A DNA stretch of 64,000 nt. Origin: Marilutibacter spongiae. GTDB lineage: Bacteria > Pseudomonadota > Gammaproteobacteria > Xanthomonadales > Xanthomonadaceae. Below, one piece after another: positions 25,789 through 37,901 of the stretch (positions are counted from its first letter, which is position 1; the number at the start of each line of letters is the position of its first letter). Made by a program: the position numbers and the translations under genes. The stretch spans positions 62,001-126,000 of the forward strand of contig NZ_JACHTF010000004.1 in NCBI RefSeq assembly GCF_014145325.1. Reading direction: 5' to 3'. The notes under the pieces are model-generated. The model made no database searches. It was not told the origin of the DNA and saw nothing but the letters and a program-made list of their open reading frames with translations.

Positions 25789-26507
25789 CGTTCGAGTTCG
25801 AACACCGCGGTGACCGACGCGGCGTAGCTTACCCTGGGCTGCAGGTAGCGGCCGGGGGCGGGCAACCGGCTGCCGGTGACGGTGATGCGGTCCAGTGATC
25901 GCGCGCCGTACCCGGCGCTGAAGCGCGCGTTCGCGCTGTCGACGCTGTACACCGGCCCCAGCGTCGCGCCGAACGAGCGTGCCACCTCCGATGCTTCGCG
26001 CCGGGCGTCCTCGACGGCCTTCACCTTGGCCTGCTGGCGCAGGGCGGGGGCCTGGCTGGACTCGAACTCGACCTGGGAAATCGCGGTGGCGCCGGCGGCC
26101 AGCCCCCCGTCGAGCAGGGCATTGAAGCGGTCCAGGTCGTGCAGGGTCGCGGTCACCTCGCGACGGGCGAGATAGCCGTGGCTGATGCGGCGGCCCTCAT
26201 CGTCGTAATCGACGTCCTCGGCGGCATCGAGGTCGGAGGCGGTGACGTCGGCGTCGCCGATGCCGAAGCCGGGGAGCGTCGCCAGCAGCCGGGCCACGCC
26301 CGCGTCGACCTGTTGCTTGGCCGCCAGCGGCGCCGGCTGCCGTGCGCTGAACCGGAAGGTGACGCGCACCCGGTCGGGCTTCGCGTCCACCTCGCCCGTG
26401 CCGCTCGCGACGATGTGCGGCCCATCGGGAAGCGGCGTGCCGGCATGGGCGGGCGGAAGCGCGGCGTACAACAGCGCGTACAGGACAAGCGTGGGTACCA
26501 GGCGCAT
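25785..26507 (-). CDS. Exported SIMPL-domain (DUF541) protein
   Basis: 240 aa. Signal peptide 1-22 (ending PPAHA-G). The mature protein is a SIMPL/DUF541 domain: IVASGTGEVDAKPDRVRVTF at the start, KQQVDAGVARLLATL, ISQVEFES and AVEDARREASEVARSFGATLG. Function in bacteria is unclear (periplasmic, oxidative-stress links reported for some members). The ATG at 26507 has GGAG six bases upstream and starts the signal peptide; an in-frame ATG lies at 26519. It lies 31 bases after tamB on the same strand and overlaps the next gene's TTG start. Confidence 0.85.
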   Translation of the reverse strand: MRLVPTLVLYALLYAALPPAHAGTPLPDGPHIVASGTGEVDAKPDRVRVTFRFSARQPAPLAAKQQVDAGVARLLATLPGFGIGDADVTASDLDAAEDVDYDDEGRRISHGYLARREVTATLHDLDRFNALLDGGLAAGATAISQVEFESSQAPALRQQAKVKAVEDARREASEVARSFGATLGPVYSVDSANARFSAGYGARSLDRITVTGSRLPAPGRYLQPRVSYAASVTAVFELER

Positions 26508-26538
26508 CGTGGACTCCATGTCGAGGGCACGGCCGAGC

Positions 26539-29500
26539 TTACTTCTCCTTGCGCCAATTGAGATAGCCACGGCTTTCCTCGGAACCGGACTCGATCTCGA
26601 CGTCGAAGCCCTTGCCGAGCAGGTATTTCAGGGTCAGCACGGTGCCGTTGCCGAGCAGCGACACGCCGTAGCCCACGTACAGGCGGGGCGAGAGGCGCTT
26701 GCCGAACCCGAAGACGCCACCGGCAGTGCGGCTTTGCATGACCCCGGCGTCGTCGAGGCCGAGCCGGGTCCCCAGTTGCGACGCCAGCACGCTGCCACCC
26801 GCCGACAGTGCCGCGTTGGCCGCGCTGAGCTGTTCGCTCTCGCTGTCGCTGGCCGAGGACAGCGGCCGGCCAAGGGTCAGGTAGGAAAGCGCCTCGGACT
26901 GGGTGCTGGCCGGATCGGACCAGACCTCCACGCTGGGACTGCCGACGCGGCCGCCGATGTCGACGCCGGCGGTGACGTCGCCGATCTCGCGCTCGGCGCG
27001 GACGTCGAGGATGGGGTCGGACACCGGACCGCCGGACCAGCTCAGGGTACCGCGGGTGATGGTGAGGTCCTGCCCGTAGGCCTTGTAGCGACCGGCGACG
27101 GTGAGCGCGCCACGGGCGGTCATCTCGCGGCCCGGGCTGCTGCGCACGCGCATCTGGCCGCCCAGGCGCCCCTTCAGGCCGAAGCCGTTGAGGCGGACGT
27201 CGTCGCCGAGACTGATGTCCAGGTCCAGCTGCAGGGGCGTGCTGCCGGTCTTCTCCGGGTCCACCGGATCGAGCACGACCACGTCCTCGGACGGGCTGAC
27301 CGCGCCGTCCAGGCGCTCCAGGTCGAGCAGGGCCGAGGGCACCGCGACCTTGCCGGTGACGGTGATCGGTTCGTCGTTGGCGATGCGCACCTGCAGGTCG
27401 GGGCTGGCCACGGCCCGCAGGTCGCGCGTGTCCGACACCAGTACGTTGTCGCCACGCACGTTGAGCTGCACCGGCGGCGCGCCCTCGCGCCAGCCGAGCA
27501 CGCCGTCGATGTCGAGCACGCCGCCGGCCTCGTCGCCATTGCTGCTGCGGATGCGGCCGTCGATGCGCGCCGTGCCGTCGCCCTGCGCGACCAGGTCGAC
27601 CTGGCCGTCCTGCAGGACGATGCCCAGCGCCGGGAGCTCGGTGGTGAAGTCGCTCAGGCGTGCCTGACCGCCCAGTCGCGGTTCGGCGCGGGAGCCCGAC
27701 ACCGTCAGGTTGCCGGACAGGCGGCCCTGCGGTTCGAGCAGGTCCGGCGAGAACAGCTCCAGCCAGACCAGTTCGTCGATGTTGAACTCGGCGCTGCCCG
27801 ACAGCGGCGCGTAGGCATCCCAGCCGGTCTGCAGGCGCGCGGCGAGGCGCCCGCTTTCGTTGATCGTGCTGTCCAGCGTGGCCTCGATCCGGTTGGGATC
27901 GAACTGCGCGGACAGGCGCAGGTTGCCGTAGTTGAACGGCTCCCGCTGGGCGCGTTCGCGGAACTTGAAGCCGCCGCTGGGCGAGCTCAGTTCGACATGG
28001 CCCTGCCAGGCATTGCCGGCCGGACGCAGCTGGGCGTCGAGGGCGACTTCACCGCGCATCACCCAGGGCCGGCCGTCGCCGCGCTCGGGCAGGTAGGGCT
28101 CGACGAGGAGCAGCGGCAGGGCCTCGCCCTGCACCGACAGCCCGCGGCGCGGCCAGTCCGCGCTCGCGCACAGGCGGCCACCGGCACTGGAGGCCAGGCA
28201 GGCGGGGTCGAGCCGGGCGTTGCCACCGTCCCACCCGAAGCCCGCGGCCTGCTGCAGTTGCCACTGCGCGCCCCGCGCCGGCGCCAGCGCAAGCCGCGCC
28301 AGTTCGCCTTGCCAGGCACTGCCCTGCTTGCGAACCTGCCCGGCCAGCGCCAACTGGCCGATCTCGCCCTGGCCGTCGGCGTCGAGCGACAGCGCTTCCA
28401 CCGCGCCGCGCGCATCCACGCGCAGGGTGTCCAGGGCGACCCCGGCCTCCAGGCCGGTCGCCCGCAGGGCCAGCGCGCCCTCGCCTCGACGCCAGGGCAG
28501 GCGCCCCTGCACGCTCAGCGCCTGCACGCTGTAATCGCCGTAACGCAGGGCGTTGCCCTGCAGCTCGGCCTCGACATCGGGCGCAGCCGGCGCGCCGCCC
28601 AGCCGCACGCGCCCCTGGAGGCTGCCGCTGGCGGCAGGCAACAGGTCGGCCAACTGCAGGGGCATGAAGCGGGCGTCGACATCGAGGGTGTCGGCCACCC
28701 GCCCCTTGGCTTCGATGCGGCTGCCGCCCAGGCTGAGCGCGACTTGGCCCCGGTAGGTCTCGCCGTCGATCTCGACATCGCCCTGGCCGTCGAGCGGCCG
28801 GTTGCGCAGGCGGCCGCCCAGGTCCTCGACCACGACGCTGGCGCGCAGGCCGCCGGGGTCGCGCAGCTCGCCTTCGCTGCGGATGCGGCCATCCACCGCG
28901 CCCGGCCAGTCGGCGACGAAATAGCCCGGATCGAAGCCCGCCAGCGTCGCCTCCGCCGTCCATCCCAGCGTCGGCGCCCAATGCAGTTGGCCGTCGACGT
29001 CGAGGGTGCCAGTGGGCATCGCGACGTCGAAGCGCTCCAGGCGCATCTGGCGGTCATCGCCGCGACCGTCGAAGTCCACCGTCGCCTGTTCGCCGGCGCG
29101 CGTCAGCGTGGCGCGGCCGACCGCCGCCCAGGCCTGCAGCGTGCCGGCGACGCCCAGGTCGGCGTCGCCGACGATCGCCACGGGGTCCACGTCGCCCGGC
29201 GCGGCCTCGGCACCGGTCCAGGTGATGCCGCGGGCATTGAGCGCCAGGCGCACGCGGGGGTTTTCCGGATCGCTGAAGTCGCCGCGTCCCTGTGCGCGCA
29301 CGCGGCCGTCGAGTGTTTCGAGCACCAGTGGATCGAGCTCGAGCACCTGGTCGCGGAGACGCAACGTGGAGGGCAGCAGGCGCGCCGCCAGCGCGCCCTG
29401 GCGGACATCGCCGCTCAGGCGGGCTTCGCCGTCTTCGCCCTCGACCGCAAGCGACACGACCCACGGGTCCTGCGCCGGCACGTCGCTGCCGACCAGCAGG

Positions 29501-30426
29501 CCGGGGTCGATCGCGTCCGCGCGGACATCGAGCGTCCAGCGCACCGGCGATTCGCCGCGCAGGGTGGCGGTCGCGCGCAGCGGCCCGGGCACCGCGCCCC
29601 CGATGCCGACGTCCATGCGCGCGAGGTCGCCGCGGGCGACCAGGCCGATGCGCGCGGGCGTGCGGCCACGCGGCGCAGGCAGTACCGCGGTGGCGACCAG
29701 GTCGGTGCGGTAGCCCTCGCCGGGCCGGTATTCGCCATCGACCGCGAAGCGGCCTCGATCGCTGGCGACGTCCAGGTGCTCGACTTCGAGCACGCCGCTG
29801 CGCGCGCGCAGGCCGCCGCGCAGGCGCTGGATGTCGATCAGCGGCACCGCCGCCGCCGCGCCGCCGGACACGGCCTGTTCCAGGCGGCTCACCGCGAGGC
29901 CATCGACCTGCACGTCGTCGGCTTCCAGCGCCAGCGGCGGCTCGATCGCCGGCAGCACGTCCGGCCAGCGAGGCAGCTCGAACGGGGTGTCCTCGGCCAG
30001 CGGCAACTGCAGGCTGGCCCCCTCCAGTTGCAATGCGTCGAGCCGGAGCGTGCGCCCGATCAGCGGGCGGAGCGCCGGATCGAGGGTGGCGCGCTCGGCG
30101 GTGAACACCAGCCCGTCCATCTCGAAGCGCAGGCCATGCAGCGTCATCGGGCCGGCGACCGGGCCCTCGGCCTCGCGCCACTCCAGCCGGGCGTTGGCCG
30201 GCAGGCGCGCGACCACCTGCCCGAGCAGCATGTCGCGCCCGCCGACGGTGCTCAGCAGCCAGTACAGCAGGCCGCCGGCGAGCAGGCCGAGGCCGGCGGC
30301 CACCAGGCCAGTGCGGACCGCCAGCACCCGCATGCGCGCGCGGCGGCGCTGGCGCAGCTCGCGGATGCGTGCCTCGCGTTCTTCCGGCGTGGGCGGGGTG
30401 GTCGCGGGAGCGGGTGCGCGGGCCAT
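26539..30426 (-). CDS. tamB: Translocation and assembly module inner-membrane protein TamB
   Basis: 1295 aa AsmA/TamB-like bridge protein. One N-terminal transmembrane helix at about 33-57, then a very long series of beta-strand repeats, and the conserved C-terminal TamB domain (DUF490) with YGQDLTITRGTLSWSGGPVSDPIL, GSPSVEVWSDPA, SEALSYLTLGRP and a terminal PRLYVGYGVSLLGNGTVLTLKY. Such proteins span the periplasm and work with TamA in outer-membrane protein insertion and probably lipid transport. It starts two bases after the tamA stop. Confidence 0.95.
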   Translation of the reverse strand: MARAPAPATTPPTPEEREARIRELRQRRRARMRVLAVRTGLVAAGLGLLAGGLLYWLLSTVGGRDMLLGQVVARLPANARLEWREAEGPVAGPMTLHGLRFEMDGLVFTAERATLDPALRPLIGRTLRLDALQLEGASLQLPLAEDTPFELPRWPDVLPAIEPPLALEADDVQVDGLAVSRLEQAVSGGAAAAVPLIDIQRLRGGLRARSGVLEVEHLDVASDRGRFAVDGEYRPGEGYRTDLVATAVLPAPRGRTPARIGLVARGDLARMDVGIGGAVPGPLRATATLRGESPVRWTLDVRADAIDPGLLVGSDVPAQDPWVVSLAVEGEDGEARLSGDVRQGALAARLLPSTLRLRDQVLELDPLVLETLDGRVRAQGRGDFSDPENPRVRLALNARGITWTGAEAAPGDVDPVAIVGDADLGVAGTLQAWAAVGRATLTRAGEQATVDFDGRGDDRQMRLERFDVAMPTGTLDVDGQLHWAPTLGWTAEATLAGFDPGYFVADWPGAVDGRIRSEGELRDPGGLRASVVVEDLGGRLRNRPLDGQGDVEIDGETYRGQVALSLGGSRIEAKGRVADTLDVDARFMPLQLADLLPAASGSLQGRVRLGGAPAAPDVEAELQGNALRYGDYSVQALSVQGRLPWRRGEGALALRATGLEAGVALDTLRVDARGAVEALSLDADGQGEIGQLALAGQVRKQGSAWQGELARLALAPARGAQWQLQQAAGFGWDGGNARLDPACLASSAGGRLCASADWPRRGLSVQGEALPLLLVEPYLPERGDGRPWVMRGEVALDAQLRPAGNAWQGHVELSSPSGGFKFRERAQREPFNYGNLRLSAQFDPNRIEATLDSTINESGRLAARLQTGWDAYAPLSGSAEFNIDELVWLELFSPDLLEPQGRLSGNLTVSGSRAEPRLGGQARLSDFTTELPALGIVLQDGQVDLVAQGDGTARIDGRIRSSNGDEAGGVLDIDGVLGWREGAPPVQLNVRGDNVLVSDTRDLRAVASPDLQVRIANDEPITVTGKVAVPSALLDLERLDGAVSPSEDVVVLDPVDPEKTGSTPLQLDLDISLGDDVRLNGFGLKGRLGGQMRVRSSPGREMTARGALTVAGRYKAYGQDLTITRGTLSWSGGPVSDPILDVRAEREIGDVTAGVDIGGRVGSPSVEVWSDPASTQSEALSYLTLGRPLSSASDSESEQLSAANAALSAGGSVLASQLGTRLGLDDAGVMQSRTAGGVFGFGKRLSPRLYVGYGVSLLGNGTVLTLKYLLGKGFDVEIESGSEESRGYLNWRKEK

Positions 30427-30428
30427 GC

Positions 30429-32216
30429 TCAGAGGTCCGCGCCGATGTTGAGGTAGAACTGGTAGGACGAGTCGGGGTCGTCCAGGCCATGGGCGATGTC
30501 GACCCGCACCGGACCCACCGGCGAACGCCAGCGCAATCCGATGCCGACGCCGGTGCGCCAGTCAGGGGTGTCGTCGAAGGCCGTGCCCGAATCCACGAAC
30601 ACCGCCGCGCCCCAGGGACCGCTGAAGTAGTGTTCGTATTCCACGCTCGCCGTCGCCAGGTTCTTGGCGCCGGTGTAGTACTCGCCGTAGTCGTTCTCGA
30701 AGGCGGGACCGACCTCCTGGTAGGCATAGCCACGGATGCTGCCGTCGCCACCGGCGTAGAAGCGCAGGCTGGGTGGCAGCGAGACCACTTCGTCGGTATA
30801 GGTGTGGCCCGCTTCGCCGCGCACGATCAGGCGGTCGTTGTCGCCGAAACCGCGATACCAGCGGGCGATGCCGTAGAGCTGGCCGAAACTGGCATCGGAC
30901 CCCACCCCCTCGACCGCGCCCTTGATGACGGTGGTGAGGCTGAAGGCGTTGCGCGGGAAGATGCGGTCGTCGGCGCGGATGTAGTGGGCGCGCAGGGACG
31001 GATGGAGGAAGGTGCCGTATTCGTAGTCGGGCAACGGGGCGAGCGCGCCGCCGCCATCGTCGGCCAGGTCGTAGCGCCAGCGCTCGCGCAGGAAGTGCAA
31101 CGAGGCCGTGGCGTCCCAGTGCTCGTTGATCTGGCCGTTGCGCGAACCCACGAATTCGATCCGCCGCGAGTCGACGTAGTCGGTCTGCTCGTCCGCGTAC
31201 TGCGCGCTGATCGTGTACCAGCCATCGAGCCAGGCGAAGGCCGGGATGCGGTACTGCACGGTCGCGGCCTTCTTGCGTTCGGCCCAGTCGACCTGGGTCT
31301 TGAGCTTGTGGCCGCGGTCGTTGAGGTAGCGGCGCTCGAAGCCCAGCCGGACGCCGAAGCCGTTGTCGGTGCCGTAGCTCAGGCCCGCGGTGTAGACGCT
31401 GCGCTTGGCCGGCGTGAGGGTGACCGCGACCGGCACCTCACCGTCGACCGCCGCGGCGGGATCGGGCGCGATGTCGATCGCCGAGAAATAATCCAGCGAT
31501 GCCAGCGACAGCCGCAGGCGGTCGAGCTTGCCCTGGTGGTAGTAGCTGCCCTGCTCCCAGTACACCAGGCGCTCGAGGATGCCGGGACGGATGATCGTCT
31601 TGGGCGACTGCTCGAAGGTGATCGGCCCCATGTCGTAGCGAGGGCCGCTCTCCCATACCAGGTCGATGTCGGCGGCCTGTTCGGCGCGGGTGACCTCCAC
31701 CCGCCGCGACAGGAACTCGGCATCGAAGTACCCACGCTCGGCCAGTCGCCGGGTGATGCGCACCTTGCTGGTCTCGTACGCCTGGTGGTCGAGGACCTCG
31801 CCGACCGCGGGCTTGAATCGCGCCAGGTCCTGCTTGAGGTAACGGTCCTTCACGCCCTCGCCGAGGATCGCGACGTCGGTCCGGCGCACGCGCACCGGTT
31901 CGCCCGGCACCACGGTGATCGTCACCGACACGGTGTCGCCATCGCGTACGCGCTCGACCGTGATCTGCGGATCGTAGTAGCCGAACGGTTCGAGCGCGGT
32001 CCGGGTCTCGTCCTCGGCTTCGCGGACCAGGAAACCCAGCCGCCGGCCGCGCATCTCCTCGCCTTCGGCGTCGACCAGCGACAGCGATTCGCGGACGTTG
32101 GCGGTCATCGCCTCGTCCAGGCCGATGACCGTCACCTCGCCCACCCTCGCCGCCATTGCCGGGCCCGCGGCAATCGACACGATCAGCAAAAGCAGGGCAC
32201 GGTGGGGGATCGGCAT
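30429..32216 (-). CDS. tamA: Translocation and assembly module outer-membrane protein TamA
   Basis: 595 aa Omp85-family protein. Signal peptide 1-22 (MPIPHRALLLL.. AMA), three POTRA-like modules (about 25-260, beginning VGEVTVIGLDEAMTANV), then the 16-strand barrel with GGDGSIRGYAYQEVGP (the conserved L6 'RGY' motif region), FVDSGTAFDD and a C-terminal GIGLRWRSPVGPVRVDIAHGL. The start at 32216 puts the signal at the N terminus; an upstream ATG adds nine residues. Operon with tamB (two-base gap). Confidence 0.94.
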   Translation of the reverse strand: MPIPHRALLLLIVSIAAGPAMAARVGEVTVIGLDEAMTANVRESLSLVDAEGEEMRGRRLGFLVREAEDETRTALEPFGYYDPQITVERVRDGDTVSVTITVVPGEPVRVRRTDVAILGEGVKDRYLKQDLARFKPAVGEVLDHQAYETSKVRITRRLAERGYFDAEFLSRRVEVTRAEQAADIDLVWESGPRYDMGPITFEQSPKTIIRPGILERLVYWEQGSYYHQGKLDRLRLSLASLDYFSAIDIAPDPAAAVDGEVPVAVTLTPAKRSVYTAGLSYGTDNGFGVRLGFERRYLNDRGHKLKTQVDWAERKKAATVQYRIPAFAWLDGWYTISAQYADEQTDYVDSRRIEFVGSRNGQINEHWDATASLHFLRERWRYDLADDGGGALAPLPDYEYGTFLHPSLRAHYIRADDRIFPRNAFSLTTVIKGAVEGVGSDASFGQLYGIARWYRGFGDNDRLIVRGEAGHTYTDEVVSLPPSLRFYAGGDGSIRGYAYQEVGPAFENDYGEYYTGAKNLATASVEYEHYFSGPWGAAVFVDSGTAFDDTPDWRTGVGIGLRWRSPVGPVRVDIAHGLDDPDSSYQFYLNIGADL

Positions 32217-32279
32217 TGGGCGAGGATACCGGGACGACGTCAAATGACCATGAATGATCGGCGCTGGGCGCGTTGCACC

Positions 32280-32351
32280 GGGAATGGGGAATGGGGAATG
32301 GGGAATGGGGAATGGGGAATGGGGAATGGGGCGTCGGGCGTCGGGCGTCGG
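32280..32351. repeat. Heptamer tandem repeats
   Basis: Seven uninterrupted copies of GGGAATG (32280-32328) followed, after two bases, by three copies of GCGTCGG (32331-32351). A related, shorter GGGAATG run is at 47769-47796. They sit upstream of tamA and upstream of rdgC respectively. Confidence 0.95.
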
Positions 32352-32366
32352 GAAGCTTCACCCGTC

Positions 32367-32386
32367 ATCCCAGCGAACGCTGGGAT
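32367..32386. repeat. Dispersed palindromic repeat (atcccagcg family)
   Basis: Near-perfect palindrome atcccagcgaacgctgggat. Close copies at 44861, 45030, 45199, 58144 and 58535. REP-like; typical of intergenic regions in this bacterial family. Confidence 0.85.
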
Positions 32387-32513
32387 CCAGCCTTTGCCTT
32401 TGACTGCATCCACACGACCCCGTTCGGAGCGAGCTGCTCCACGCCGCGCAGGGTCGCCACCGCGCAGGATGGATTGCGCCAGGCGAAACCTATCAGCGAT
32501 GGGGGCGATCTAA

Positions 32514-32547
32514 GATGGGTTTCGCCTGCGGCTCTACCCATCCTACG
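32514..32547. repeat. Dispersed inverted repeat ('gatgggt..acccatc' family)
   Basis: gatgggtttcgcctgcggct followed by ctacccatcctacg: arms gatgggt/acccatc around a cgcctgcgg centre. Relatives at 21355-21391, 58402-58432 (opposite orientation) and 58459-58493. Confidence 0.8.
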
Positions 32548-32807
32548 AATGCTGCCCCGGGACGTGAGGGGAATGGAGAACAGTCACCCGTCATCCGGGC
32601 GGACGCCGCGATCCAGCGCCTGGAGACCCGTACCGCGACGCGCCGTACAGGCGCTCGTGCCATTTCCGGAGCCCTTACCTTGAGGTCCGCGCTCCGCCTG
32701 TCCGCCCGGCCACGCCTGCGTGCCCTACGTGAGCACCGGATCACACGTGCCCGGGCGGGCGATGCCGGCCCTGCGTGCACCCGGGGGATGCACGCTGCGA
32801 CATGGGC

Positions 32808-34910
32808 TCAGGTCGACAGATGCTCGATCGCGGCCACGCTGCCCAGGCGGTCGCTGAGCCGCTTGAGCAGGGCGAGGCGGTTTGCGCGCACGTCCAGGTC
32901 CTCGGCGTTGACCATCACGCCATCGAAGAAGGCGTCGACCTGCGGTCGCAGGCGCGCGAGGTGGTTGAGCACCGTCGCGTAGTCGCCTTTCGAAAGCGCC
33001 TGCCCGGTCTCGGCGTAGAGCACCTCCACCGCCTCGGCCAGGGCGCGCTCGGGTGCCTCGCTGAGCAGGGCGGGGTCGATGGTGCCGCCTACGGCGCCGT
33101 CGGCCTTCTTGAGGATGTTGCCGATGCGCTTGTTCGCCGCCGCCAGCGCCTCGGCTTCGGGCAACTGGGCGAAGCTGCCGATCGCGTCGATGCGACGGTC
33201 GAAGTCGTACAGCGACGCCGGGCGCTTGTCCGCGACGGCGCTGAAGTGCTGCGCGGGCACCCCCTTGTCGGCGTAGTAGCCGCGCAGGCGATCGACGATG
33301 AAGTCGTAGAGCTCGTGCGGCAGGTCTGCCGTGTCGCGGTCGGGGTGCGGCTGCACCTCGGCGGGCAACTGCGACACCGCGGCGTCGACCAGCTCGGGCA
33401 GGTCGACGTCGAAGCCACTCTCGATGAGCGTGCGCGCCAGGCCCAGCGCGTTGCGACGCAGGGCGAAGGGGTCCTTGTTGCCGGTCGGCTTGAGCCCGGC
33501 GGCGAACCCGCCAGCCAGGGTGTCAAGGCGCTCGGCGATCGCGAGCACCTTGCCCAGCGGCGAGAGCGCGATGTCGTCGCCGGCGAAACGCGGCCGGTAG
33601 GCCTCGTCAATCGCCTCGGCGACTTCGACCGCCTCGCCCGCCGCGACGGCGTAATAGCGACCGGCGATGCCCTGGAGTTCGGGGAACTCGTTGACCATGC
33701 GCGACTGCAGGTCGTTCTTCGAAAGCGCCGCTGCGCGGCGCGCGGCGGCGGGATCGGCGCCGACCGCCCCGGCCACGGCCCCGGCCAGGGCCGCCACGCG
33801 CGCGACCTTGTCGGCCACGCTGCCGAGCCGGGCCTGGTAGGTGACGCCGGCCAGGCCCTCCCCCATGGAGGGCAGGCCCTGCTTGAGGTCTTCCAGGAAG
33901 AAGAACTTGGCGTCGGCGAAGCGCGGGCGGATGACGCGTTCGTAGCCCTTGCGCACCTCGGCCTCGTCGCGGCTCTCGATGTTGGCGATGCCGACGAAAT
34001 GCTCCGTCAGCTTGCCCTCGCCATCGAGGATCGGGAAGAACTTCTGGTTCGTCTCCATCGTGGTGACCAGCGCTTCGGCCGGCACCGCCAGGAACTCGTG
34101 CTCGAAGCTGCAGGCCACGCCCCTGGGCCATTCGACCAGGCCATTGACCTCCTCGAGGATGCCCGCGTCGATCCGCGCGGTGCCGCCGACGGCGCGCGCC
34201 GCCGACTCGACCTCGGCGACGATGCGCGCGCGGCGCTCATCCGGATCGACCAGCACGCGGGCGCCGCGCAGGAACTCGACGTAGTCGTCGGGCGTGCTGA
34301 ACCACACCGGCTTGTCGTGCATGAAGCGGTGGCCGCGGCTCATGCGGTCGCTGCGCACGCCCATGACCTCGGCATCGACGACGTCGTTGCCGTGCAACAG
34401 CACCAGCCAGTGCACCGGGCGCGCGAAGCCATGCGCGTGCGCGCCCCAGCGCATCGGCTTGGGAATGGGCATGCCGGCCACGGCCTCGGCCACCACCTCG
34501 GGCAACAGGTCGGCGGTACGCGCACCGGCCTTGACCGCGCGGTGCACGAAACGCTCGCCCTTGTTGTCGGTGGTCCGCTCCAGGTCCTTCCAGTCGACGC
34601 CCGCCTTGGCCGCGAAGCCTTCCAGCGCGCGGGTCGGCAGGCCGTCCGCGTCCAGGGCGATGTTGACGTACGGCCCCAGTACCTCGGAGGCCTGCGCGGG
34701 CTGCTCGCTGGCGACGCCAGGCAGGTGCACGGCGAGCCGGCGCGGCGTATAGAGCGGGCGGGCGCCGGTGGCGTCGATCTCGACGCCGCGCTTGCCCAGC
34801 CCCGCGACGACGCCGTCGAAGAAGGCCCGCGCCAGGCCCGGCAGCGCCTTGACCGGCAGCTCCTCGGTGCCGATCTCGACCAGCAGGGGCTTCATCGCCT
34901 TCGCGCTCAT
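32808..34910 (-). CDS. glyS: Glycine--tRNA ligase beta subunit
   Basis: 700 aa. Beta chain of the alpha2beta2 bacterial glycyl-tRNA synthetase; it provides tRNA binding. Family marks: [16 protein letters not shown] at the N terminus, [33 protein letters not shown] (in parts), [30 protein letters not shown], and the C-terminal anticodon-binding DALRP-like region ending in [16 protein letters not shown]. The ATG at 34910 overlaps the glyQ stop by four bases (ATGA); MKPLL at 34895 is an alternative start. Confidence 0.97.
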   Translation of the reverse strand: MSAKAMKPLLVEIGTEELPVKALPGLARAFFDGVVAGLGKRGVEIDATGARPLYTPRRLAVHLPGVASEQPAQASEVLGPYVNIALDADGLPTRALEGFAAKAGVDWKDLERTTDNKGERFVHRAVKAGARTADLLPEVVAEAVAGMPIPKPMRWGAHAHGFARPVHWLVLLHGNDVVDAEVMGVRSDRMSRGHRFMHDKPVWFSTPDDYVEFLRGARVLVDPDERRARIVAEVESAARAVGGTARIDAGILEEVNGLVEWPRGVACSFEHEFLAVPAEALVTTMETNQKFFPILDGEGKLTEHFVGIANIESRDEAEVRKGYERVIRPRFADAKFFFLEDLKQGLPSMGEGLAGVTYQARLGSVADKVARVAALAGAVAGAVGADPAAARRAAALSKNDLQSRMVNEFPELQGIAGRYYAVAAGEAVEVAEAIDEAYRPRFAGDDIALSPLGKVLAIAERLDTLAGGFAAGLKPTGNKDPFALRRNALGLARTLIESGFDVDLPELVDAAVSQLPAEVQPHPDRDTADLPHELYDFIVDRLRGYYADKGVPAQHFSAVADKRPASLYDFDRRIDAIGSFAQLPEAEALAAANKRIGNILKKADGAVGGTIDPALLSEAPERALAEAVEVLYAETGQALSKGDYATVLNHLARLRPQVDAFFDGVMVNAEDLDVRANRLALLKRLSDRLGSVAAIEHLST

Positions 34911-35842
34911 GCCGCCACCTCCGCGCCGCCCTGGCCCCGCTTGACGCCGGGGAAGCCGAGTTTCTCGCGCTGCGCGTGGTACGCCTGGGCGACGCCCTGG
35001 GCGATCCTGCGCACGCGCAGGATGTAGCGCTGGCGCTCGGTGACGCTGATCGCGCGGCGGGCGTCGAGCATGTTGAAGCTGTGGCTGGCCTTGCAGACCT
35101 GCTCGTAGGCGGGCAGGGGCAGTTCCAGCTCGATCAGCTTCTGCGCTTCGGCCTCGCAGGCATCGAAGCGGTGGAACAGTTCGGCCACGTCGGCATGCTC
35201 GAAGTTGTAGGTGCTCTGCTCGACCTCGTTCTGGTGGTAGACGTCGCGATAGGTCACCGGCGTGCCGTCGGGGCCGTGGGTCCAGACCAGGTCGAACACG
35301 TTGTCGACGTTCTGCAGGTACATGCACAGGCGCTCGAGGCCGTAGGTGATCTCGCCCAGCACCGGCTTGCACTCCAGGCCACCGGCCTGCTGGAAGTAGG
35401 TGAACTGGGTCACCTCCATGCCGTTGAGCCAGACCTCCCAGCCCAGGCCCCAGGCGCCGAGGGTCGGCGACTCCCAGTTGTCCTCGACCAGGCGCAGGTC
35501 GTGCACCAGCGGGTCCACGCCCAGCGCCTTGAGCGAGTCGAAGTACAGCTCGACGATGTTGTCCGGGCTGGGCTTCATCGCGACCTGGTACTGGTAGTAG
35601 CGCTGCAGGCGGTTGGGGTTCTCGCCATAGCGGCCGTCGGTGGGCCGGCGGCAGGGCTGCACGTAGGCGGCGTTCCACGGCTCCGGGCCCAGCGCGCGCA
35701 GGAAGGTCGCCGGGTGGAAGGTACCGGCACCGACCTCGAGATCGAGCGGCTGGATCAGGGTGCAGCCCTGTTCCGCCCAGTACGCATTGAGGCGCTGGAT
35801 GAGCTGCTGGAAGGTCGGAGCGGCGGACCGTGCGTCGGACAT
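34907..35842 (-). CDS. glyQ: Glycine--tRNA ligase alpha subunit
   Basis: 311 aa catalytic subunit (class IIc). Conserved segments [77 protein letters not shown] and [19 protein letters not shown] are all visible. Length is normal. First gene of glyQ-glyS, coupled by a four-base overlap. Divergent from the GspE-like gene, 79 bases away. Confidence 0.98.
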   Translation of the reverse strand: MSDARSAAPTFQQLIQRLNAYWAEQGCTLIQPLDLEVGAGTFHPATFLRALGPEPWNAAYVQPCRRPTDGRYGENPNRLQRYYQYQVAMKPSPDNIVELYFDSLKALGVDPLVHDLRLVEDNWESPTLGAWGLGWEVWLNGMEVTQFTYFQQAGGLECKPVLGEITYGLERLCMYLQNVDNVFDLVWTHGPDGTPVTYRDVYHQNEVEQSTYNFEHADVAELFHRFDACEAEAQKLIELELPLPAYEQVCKASHSFNMLDARRAISVTERQRYILRVRRIAQGVAQAYHAQREKLGFPGVKRGQGGAEVAA

Positions 35843-35921
35843 GCAGACAGGCCTGTCGGGAGGGCGCGTTAGTATAGCGGGCCGCCGGGGCTTGCCCTGC
35901 CCCGGGCGCCGGCCAGGAGGC

Positions 35922-37730
<1,809 letters not shown>

Positions 37731-37901
37731 GCGACGCGATCGCTCACGCGCGGGAGGCCTTGGCGGTACCCTGAGTCCCGCCTTTCGACGGCACCGGCCC
37801 ATGGGGTCGTGCCGCCGACGCACGCCATCCCGGTGCCGGCCCGCCCCTGCGGACCGGCGCCCGCCCGTGTCCACGCCCCGCCACCGAGATCCCATCCGCC
37901 C

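Larger units (their letters stand above)
32217..32807. other. Repeat-rich gap between glyS and tamA
   Basis: 591 bases without a supported gene. From left: a heptamer array (32280-32351), a dispersed palindrome at 32367-32386, a copy of the 'gatgggtttcgcc..ctacccatcctac' element at 32514-32547, and a diverged palindrome near 32590-32617. The short reading frames here translate these repeats and are not considered genes. Confidence 0.75.

Noticed and set aside
26242-30456. 1404-codon open frame on the plus strand
   Set aside because: Antisense shadow of tamB: composition is Gln/Arg/Ala/Gly-rich with no domain, and tamB is strongly supported.
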